DNA of 64,000 nucleotides from Flectonema sp. DT1601 (taxonomy: Eukaryota > Euglenozoa > Diplonemea > Diplonemida > Diplonemidae), in contig OZ025847.1 in assembly GCA_964019425.1 (NCBI GenBank), positions 646,501 through 710,500 of the forward strand, read 5' to 3'. The notes under the pieces were generated by a model. It had not been told where the DNA came from. It worked only from the letters and a program-made list of their open reading frames with translations, and did not search any database. Made by a program: the position numbers and the translations under genes. Positions 59,219 through 64,000 of the stretch are shown piece after piece (within the stretch, counting starts at the first letter, position 1; the number at the start of each line of letters is the position of its first letter).

Positions 59219-59285
59219 GGGTACAAAATTGAACTTAACTTTACGCTCGCTTCGCTCGCGTTAAGTTAAGTCCAATTTTGTATCC
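59219..59285. repeat. 67-bp near-perfect palindrome
   Basis: The left arm (GGGTACAAAATTGAACTTAA) pairs with the right arm (TTAAGTCCAATTTTGTATCC) with about two mismatches. The centre is GC-rich (CTCGCTTCGCTCGCG). It is compatible with a foldback/MITE-like relic or a stable hairpin. Confidence 0.7.
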
Positions 59286-59334
59286 TTTTCCTTGCTATTT
59301 TCTTCTTAGTTTTTCTGGTTGAAAAACACAAAAA

Positions 59335-59409
59335 ATGTGCCTGGGAATTGAGCCCTTGCCACGGCTACCGAAGAGATTTAAGGTATCCACTCGGCTGTGC
59401 AGCCCTGGG
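59335..59409 (-). mobile_element. tRNA-like segment, possible third SINE head
   Basis: On the minus strand a class-II tRNA-like A box (CAGCCGAGTGGATACC) is followed by a B-box-like GGGCTCAATTCCC. The acceptor stem does not pair, so this is not a working tRNA gene. Confidence 0.35.
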
Positions 59410-59410
59410 A

Positions 59411-59660
59411 TTTTCTTTTTTTTTTTTATTTATTTATTTGTGTGTTCTTAGCCTCTTTATGGAAATCCTTCCATTTTCCCTTCCCTCCAGTCTTAACGTA
59501 GGAGAGTCTACCAGGTGCCTACCCTGGACGCCCTTCGGGTGCGGGATTTGAACTAATTGCGTGTACGGGCGCGATGGGTTATTGCAGTGGAAGGGGGTCG
59601 AACCAGCGATCACCCAGCCCCAGGGCGAGAGTTATACCACTACCCCTGGAATATCGCAAC
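59411..59660 (-). mobile_element. SINE-like unit 2 (tRNA-like head, body, A tail)
   Basis: Read on the minus strand: a head at 59660-59585 with A box (GGGGTAGTGGTATAACTC) and B box (GGTTCGACCCC), a body to about 59440, and an A/T tail at 59439-59411 (T-rich on the plus strand). The head's acceptor stem is only partly complementary, as expected of a tRNA-derived SINE. Confidence 0.5.
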
Positions 59661-59935
59661 TTTTTATTATTTTTTTTTTTTTTTGGGAACCTTCCTAGCC
59701 GTACTTTCAACCCCTGCTAAGTGAGTCGCCTTTCTCTACCCTTTCTGTTGGTAGGTGAGTGAAGGTGTGTACTTGGAAGGCGAGCAAGCTCTCAAAGTCC
59801 GGGGCCCGACCGTTTGCCTTAGTGTCATTAGACTGGATTTTTTGCAGGGATCCTACCCTGAAAGTTGTCTATGGCCGGACTCGAACCTGGGTCGACACAT
59901 TACCCAGGGAGCGTCCTACCATTAGACTACTTTCA
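59661..59935 (-). mobile_element. SINE-like unit 1 (tRNA-like head, body, A tail)
   Basis: Read on the minus strand: a 77-nt head (59935-59859) closed by a perfect 7-bp TGAAAGT/ACTTTCA stem, with A box (AGTCTAATGGTAGGACG) and an exact B box (GGTTCGAGTCC). A body of about 174 nt and an A tail at 59684-59661 follow. The anticodon arm does not fold properly, so it is a tRNA-derived SINE head rather than a tRNA gene. The unit abuts unit 2. Confidence 0.55.
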
Positions 59936-59940
59936 CCCTT

Positions 59941-60055
59941 ATTATTTTTTTATTTTTTATTTATTTATTACTTTTCTGCAATTTTTATTTATAAATAAAA
60001 AGCAATTTCTTTTTTTTTTTCGCAATTTTTTATTTATTTATTACTTTTCTGTCCC
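59941..60055. repeat. T/A-rich stretch with a duplicated 25-nt segment
   Basis: The motif TTTATTTATTATTACTTTTCTG-like ending ATTACTTTTCTG occurs at about 59953-59978 and again at about 60027-60051, separated by T/A-rich sequence. Confidence 0.6.
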
Positions 60056-60393
60056 AACAGGACGACAAATGAAAAATGTCCTCCCTTAGCTGAAAATGCA
60101 CACTGCACCCTGTTTTATCAAGTCCTTTGTTTTTGTTTTTCTGAAAGATATTTGTAGTTGTTGTTATATTAATATGCTAGCACGAAAACGACGGCTAGGT
60201 TTATGATGATTGGATATGTGGCTTAGGTTATCTGTTTGTTACATTTGGAAGTATTTTACAACAGGTTTATCGAACCTGTATCTGCAATGTGTGCGACCCT
60301 GGGATGGAAATATAGGAATTTAGTTATATTAATAAGGTTATCGTTCATTATTTCCAATAAAATAGAAATGTGGGAAGAACTATGGGATGGCGG

Positions 60394-60610
60394 AATGCAA
60401 AGCCCCCCCCCCCCTAGGGGGGGGTACAAGCTGTCGATAAAGTACTTTTTCCGAATTTTGGTAAATATAACCTTCCCGGGGGCAAAAAATACCCAGGACC
60501 CCATCAGAACCCCCAAAAATGTGATTTCGGGGCCGAAAAAACCTCGATTTGGCTGATTTCGGCAAAGGAATGAAAAATCTCAAAAAGTGTGGACCGTGTG
60601 GTACCTGGGG
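60394..60610 (+). repeat. Left terminal inverted repeat
   Basis: Contains C12-TA-G8 at 60403-60424 and the exact 36-nt block 60572-60607. Confidence 0.7.
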
Positions 60611-62186
60611 GTCCAATTTTGAGGCCTGTGAAATGCACCTTCAAATAATTTTTTTTTACAATGAGAAGAGGTGACCTTAGTGTGTCCCTGTGCACGCAGT
60701 GTGCTAATATACCATTTCCGTATCAGTTTCCGCTTCAAGAACACGCCACGAAAAAGAGTAGCACTCTCGAGCGGCCATGCTTGAGGCCACGAGGCTCACG
60801 GGCAGGATAACGCAGCGGAAAACGACGTTCTGCAGAGCAGCTCACAAAGTCATTCTGCGGAGGAGAGCATTGATCCCAGAGTGCATGAAAACACCTCCCG
60901 AGGCATCCCTGAAGTCACTCAACAGCACTTGGACAGTCAGAAACAGGATACGCGTGAGAAAGGGGTTCAAAAAACGTCCAGTATCTGCATCGTGATCACA
61001 GAAGGCTCAGAGAATAGAGAAAGCGCCACGTCTGTACCCCAAACAGGGATAAGCCTCAAGACAGCTGTAGTGGTAGTGCCTCAAATAGTAGTGCCATAGA
61101 TAAGCAGCAGCGACATAGGGCAACATGCTCCATCCAAAAAGCCGTTCAAGGCATCACTTAAGACCCAACCATGCTCACTAGCAGGGCATACAAGACACTC
61201 CAGTACATGCAGCATACGAAGAAGTACGGAAGACACATCCGCTTGCAACTGTACCCAAACGAGGGGGATATACTCCTGGAGTCTTGGAGTCGTAACAACA
61301 CTGCAGATATTGCGGCAAGAAGGGATCGGCGCAGAGACATCCAACTAAGTCCTGAGTGAGTGACACAGTTGAAGCTGTCGCAGGTGCGCAGACAGAAGGG
61401 AAGCGGGTCGAAGTCACCAATTATATCTCGAAGGACAGTCCGACTTGTTAATGGATTCACAGGTGATCTGTCGGTGACCTGACTTCTTGAAGCAGCAGCT
61501 TCCTCCTCACCCTCCGTCACATCGCTGCAGCATGATACTTCCTCTAGTGCCCGTCGTGCTCGTGGGATGAAGCTAACAACCGTTATGTTCGTTGTCATCC
61601 TGCACTCCTCAAGGGATGGGGAGGTTATTCAGTGTTGTTGATAGTTCTTGGTCAACTGACAGAACCGGTGGCGTGAATGCTGCCCTACTGATAATGTACA
61701 ACATATTCCAGAGGCACATGGGCTTCCAAAGGCTACCACATCAACGCAGGACCACCGACCCTCTTCAGATTGGCAAGAACAAGCACAACAGGAGGCGCTA
61801 CAGGGGCTGAATGTACCACCCCGTCCTCACGGGGAAGACCTCTAGACAGCAAGGTCTAATGCAAATCTGCCATCTGCATCCAAGAATTGGTCCTCCGTCT
61901 ATCTTGTACAGAAAGAAGCACAGCTTGGGGCCAAATTTCGAAAGCTGAGCACATGGGATGTTCAAGAGAAGGCCAGTAGCCTAAGCATCGAAGATGGGGG
62001 AATTAACAAGCCCGGTCTGGTGGAGCATATTATTAAGGTTCAAATCAGGCCGATAAAAATAAAAATTGGGTTCCCATTTCATTCCCCACTCAACTCAGAG
62101 GGAAACCCTGGTTATGGATTGCTCAATGCACGGAATTACTTGTAATTTTTGTGAGCCCTCCTAACACACCCTTTGTTTTCACCCCC

Positions 62187-62407
62187 CTCAGGTACCACAC
62201 GGTCCACACTTTTTGAGATTTTTCAAAGACTTGCTCTAAAGTGCCGAAGAACTGTTTCTTTGGATCGCAATCCCCATTTTTGGGGTATATGTTGCAGTTT
62301 TCATAATTTGGGTGCCCAAAAAACTTGTTCTCCGGAAAAAAACCGAAAGTGCCCAAAATCTCCGTAAAATCGATGCTTGTACCCCCCCCTAGGGGGGGGC
62401 TTGCACT
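62187..62407 (-). repeat. Right terminal inverted repeat
   Basis: Contains the inverted 36-nt block at 62189-62224 and C8-TA-G8 at about 62382-62399. Confidence 0.7.
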
Positions 62408-63195
62408 CTTCCCAGCTTGGTAGGCTAAAAAACTAAAAAACAAAAAACCCGCCGCAAGCCAAATTTTTGGGTCAAGTTCGAGTCCTGGTGGACAACTTTT
62501 TTTTGTAGGGAGTTGGCGATTTCGCAAACTATTTTTGTTGAATTAGAGGTTTTCCCTTTCATATTTATTTGATAATAAGTAAAGAATATTAAACACCATG
62601 AATAACGATACTCAAATTTACCATTAAGGGGACGGGAACAGTTAGTTATGAACCAGCAGTTTGCACTATTATTTGTTGTCTATTTTCTATTTTCTCCTCT
62701 TTGTCGTTTTTTTTGTTTCCACTTCTTCTTTTTTTTTTCTTTCTCCTCTTTCTCGTTTCCTTTTCTTAGTTTCTTTTTCTTTTTTTGTTCCTTTTTAACT
62801 CACATACTCTAAGGAAGTAGACTGAGAAAGTAAAGTAGTATAAAAAAGTCTTTCTCTCCTTTTTTTTTTTTTTCTTTTTTCTTTTTCAACTCTAACACAA
62901 ACCGGAATCCCGAAGAAGTCAACGGATGTTAAGAATCACACTTATGTTGGGGTCTACTGCTGGGTTTTTTTATACACTAGCGAGATACAGATAGGAGTTA
63001 GCTCGCTGCTTCATAGCTCTATAAAGAAAAGCTGAACCCCCATTGTTTGTCGATCTTACGTTGTTGTGTAATTAATTCTTTGGTTAAGGCTTCGTGGCTT
63101 TCTGACTTGCAGGCAAGACACTCATCGAACTAATCAAAACACTAAATGGAGGATCAAATAAAACAGAAAAAACAAAAAATAAAATAAAAATAAAC
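62408..63195. other. Intergenic region between element and proteasome gene
   Basis: A pyrimidine-rich stretch (T/C) spans about 62690-62890. No gene. It includes the 3' flank of the minus-strand proteasome gene. Confidence 0.5.
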
Positions 63196-63919
63196 CTAAA
63201 AGAGGGTGTGTTCAGAAACATAGTTGCACAAGTCACCAGCGACGTTAACAGGACTGTGTTTTTCAATGCCGGCATCAGTCATTTCGGTAACTTGAATGCG
63301 TGAGAAAGCTGTGCAGTCTTGAGTTGCGAGTATTTTCATGCAATCATAAATAAGTTGAAGGGCGTCTTCACGGCTGAGAGACTTCCATTTGTCACCCTCC
63401 GTAGCATCTTGTAACAGGTTATCACAAAGGTAGTTTGCAATACCAACTGAGGCGCAGTTTGCTTGGGAGTTTAGACCAATCGAATTGATCCATCCAAGAA
63501 ATGGTTCCTCTCCTTGTTCTTTACCACCAACGATTGTTCCGATCATCCATGGCTCGAAGTTGGATCTCTTATTGTAAATAACAAGTTTCAAATACGAGAA
63601 AATATCCTTCGGGGATGTCTGAGAGCATCCATCAGCCACGAGCATATCTTCTAATTCTAACCCTCTGAGGTTCTCAACCATACACTGAGTGTCTGCTATC
63701 GACCCAGTCGTTAAGATACCAACACTCTCACCAACAGTCACTACTCTGCTCACATTAGGTACCGTCTTAATGCCTCTGCTTACTAGGGTGTCACTGTTTT
63801 TATTATTTTTTGTTTTTTTGTTTTTATTATCAAAATAAAAAGATTTCATTTCATTTTACACACCTCGCCATTAGGACACCATCGCAGTACTTAACTGCAA
63901 CTATACCTGCTCCAGACAT
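63196..63919 (-). CDS. PSMB4: 20S proteasome subunit beta type-4 (beta-7 position)
   Basis: Exon 1 is 63919-63864 and exon 2 is 63793-63196, joined inside a Ser codon (VLMA-S-DTLVSRG) across a 70-nt intron (GTGTGT...AAAAACAG); 217 aa. Family features include GIVAVKYCDGVLMASDTL, NVSRVVTVG, YNKRSNFEPWMIGTIVGG, FLGWINSIGL and a C-terminal RIQVTEMTDAGIEKHSPV. These match PSMB4/Pre4, a non-catalytic ring subunit. There is almost no propeptide, shorter than in animals (264 aa in human). CACATCAG at 63942-63935 is a candidate leader acceptor, 15 nt before the start. It is the only supported minus-strand gene in the window. Confidence 0.92.
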
Positions 63920-64000
63920 TTTTGTTTTATTTTACTGATGTGGGTTAAGTTAAATATGACAATAGGCAGAAATAGTTATAAACAGAAAAAAATAATCGCA

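Larger units (their letters stand above)
60394..62407. mobile_element. 2-kb element with about 215-bp terminal inverted repeats
   Basis: The two ends are inverted copies. A 36-nt block is exactly complementary (60572-60607 versus 62189-62224), and both outer ends carry the same C-run/TAG-run followed by TACAAGC. The central parts of the two arms have diverged. The interior (about 60700-62140) is GC-richer than the host and holds only short frames, none recognisable. I read it as a non-autonomous or decayed DNA element; the family is unknown and no clear target-site duplication is seen. Confidence 0.65.

Noticed and set aside
59859-59935. A true tRNA gene on the minus strand
   Set aside because: The acceptor stem and both promoter boxes are good, but the anticodon arm does not pair and the T arm has mismatches; a SINE head fits better.
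60236-60616. Overlapping ORFs on both strands around the left inverted repeat
   Set aside because: They are products of the C/G runs and repeat sequence, without coding character.

Overview
The window reads as nuclear DNA of a flagellated, AT-rich protist. It has eukaryotic housekeeping genes (cytosolic GAPDH, UFD1, proteasome beta-4, glycine-cleavage H protein, a P4-ATPase). It also has cilium genes (a CC2D2A-like transition-zone protein, IFT140, two long coiled-coil proteins) and short GT-AG introns of about 56-206 nt. I cannot place the lineage. A PT-rich stalk protein and several signal-peptide/one-membrane-pass proteins suggest a free-living cell with a varied surface proteome. Layout: 0-18 kb holds the CC2D2A-like gene (cut by the window start), a small spliced membrane protein, two almost identical GAPDH genes on either side of an LRR gene and an unknown gene, a PhyH-type dioxygenase with one frameshift, a START-like protein, a possible 72-aa gene and a seven-pass membrane protein. 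18.2-21.9 kb is gene-poor and full of T tracts. 21.9-36.8 kb holds IFT140, a 1766-aa coiled-coil gene, a Cys-rich receptor-like protein with PDZ modules and a small membrane protein. 36.8-39 kb has no gene I can support. 39-57.4 kb holds an ankyrin-like protein, a 73-aa basic protein, a polyQ protein, a modular PDZ/PH protein with a duplicated N-terminal domain, a TDP2-like phosphodiesterase, UFD1, an ATP9/Neo1-type flippase, a possible small secreted protein, GCSH and another coiled-coil protein. 57.4-63.2 kb is repeat-rich: GC-rich ORFs, tRNA-headed SINE-like units on the minus strand, a palindrome and a 2-kb element with long inverted ends. The last gene, proteasome beta-4, is on the minus strand. 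The strongest whole-window signal is organisation. Every supported gene from 1 to 57.4 kb is on the plus strand, and the only minus-strand gene lies beyond the repeat island, so the island sits at a convergent strand switch. Nearly every start codon lies 2-100 nt after a pyrimidine- or T-rich tract ending in AG. The shared block of the GAPDH twins begins exactly at such an AG. Together these suggest directional, possibly polycistronic transcription with 5' leader splicing (spliced-leader trans-splicing, or leader introns). This is an inference; RNA data would settle it. Internal introns look different, with A/C-rich T-poor 3' ends (AAACAG type) and GTNTGT-type donors.
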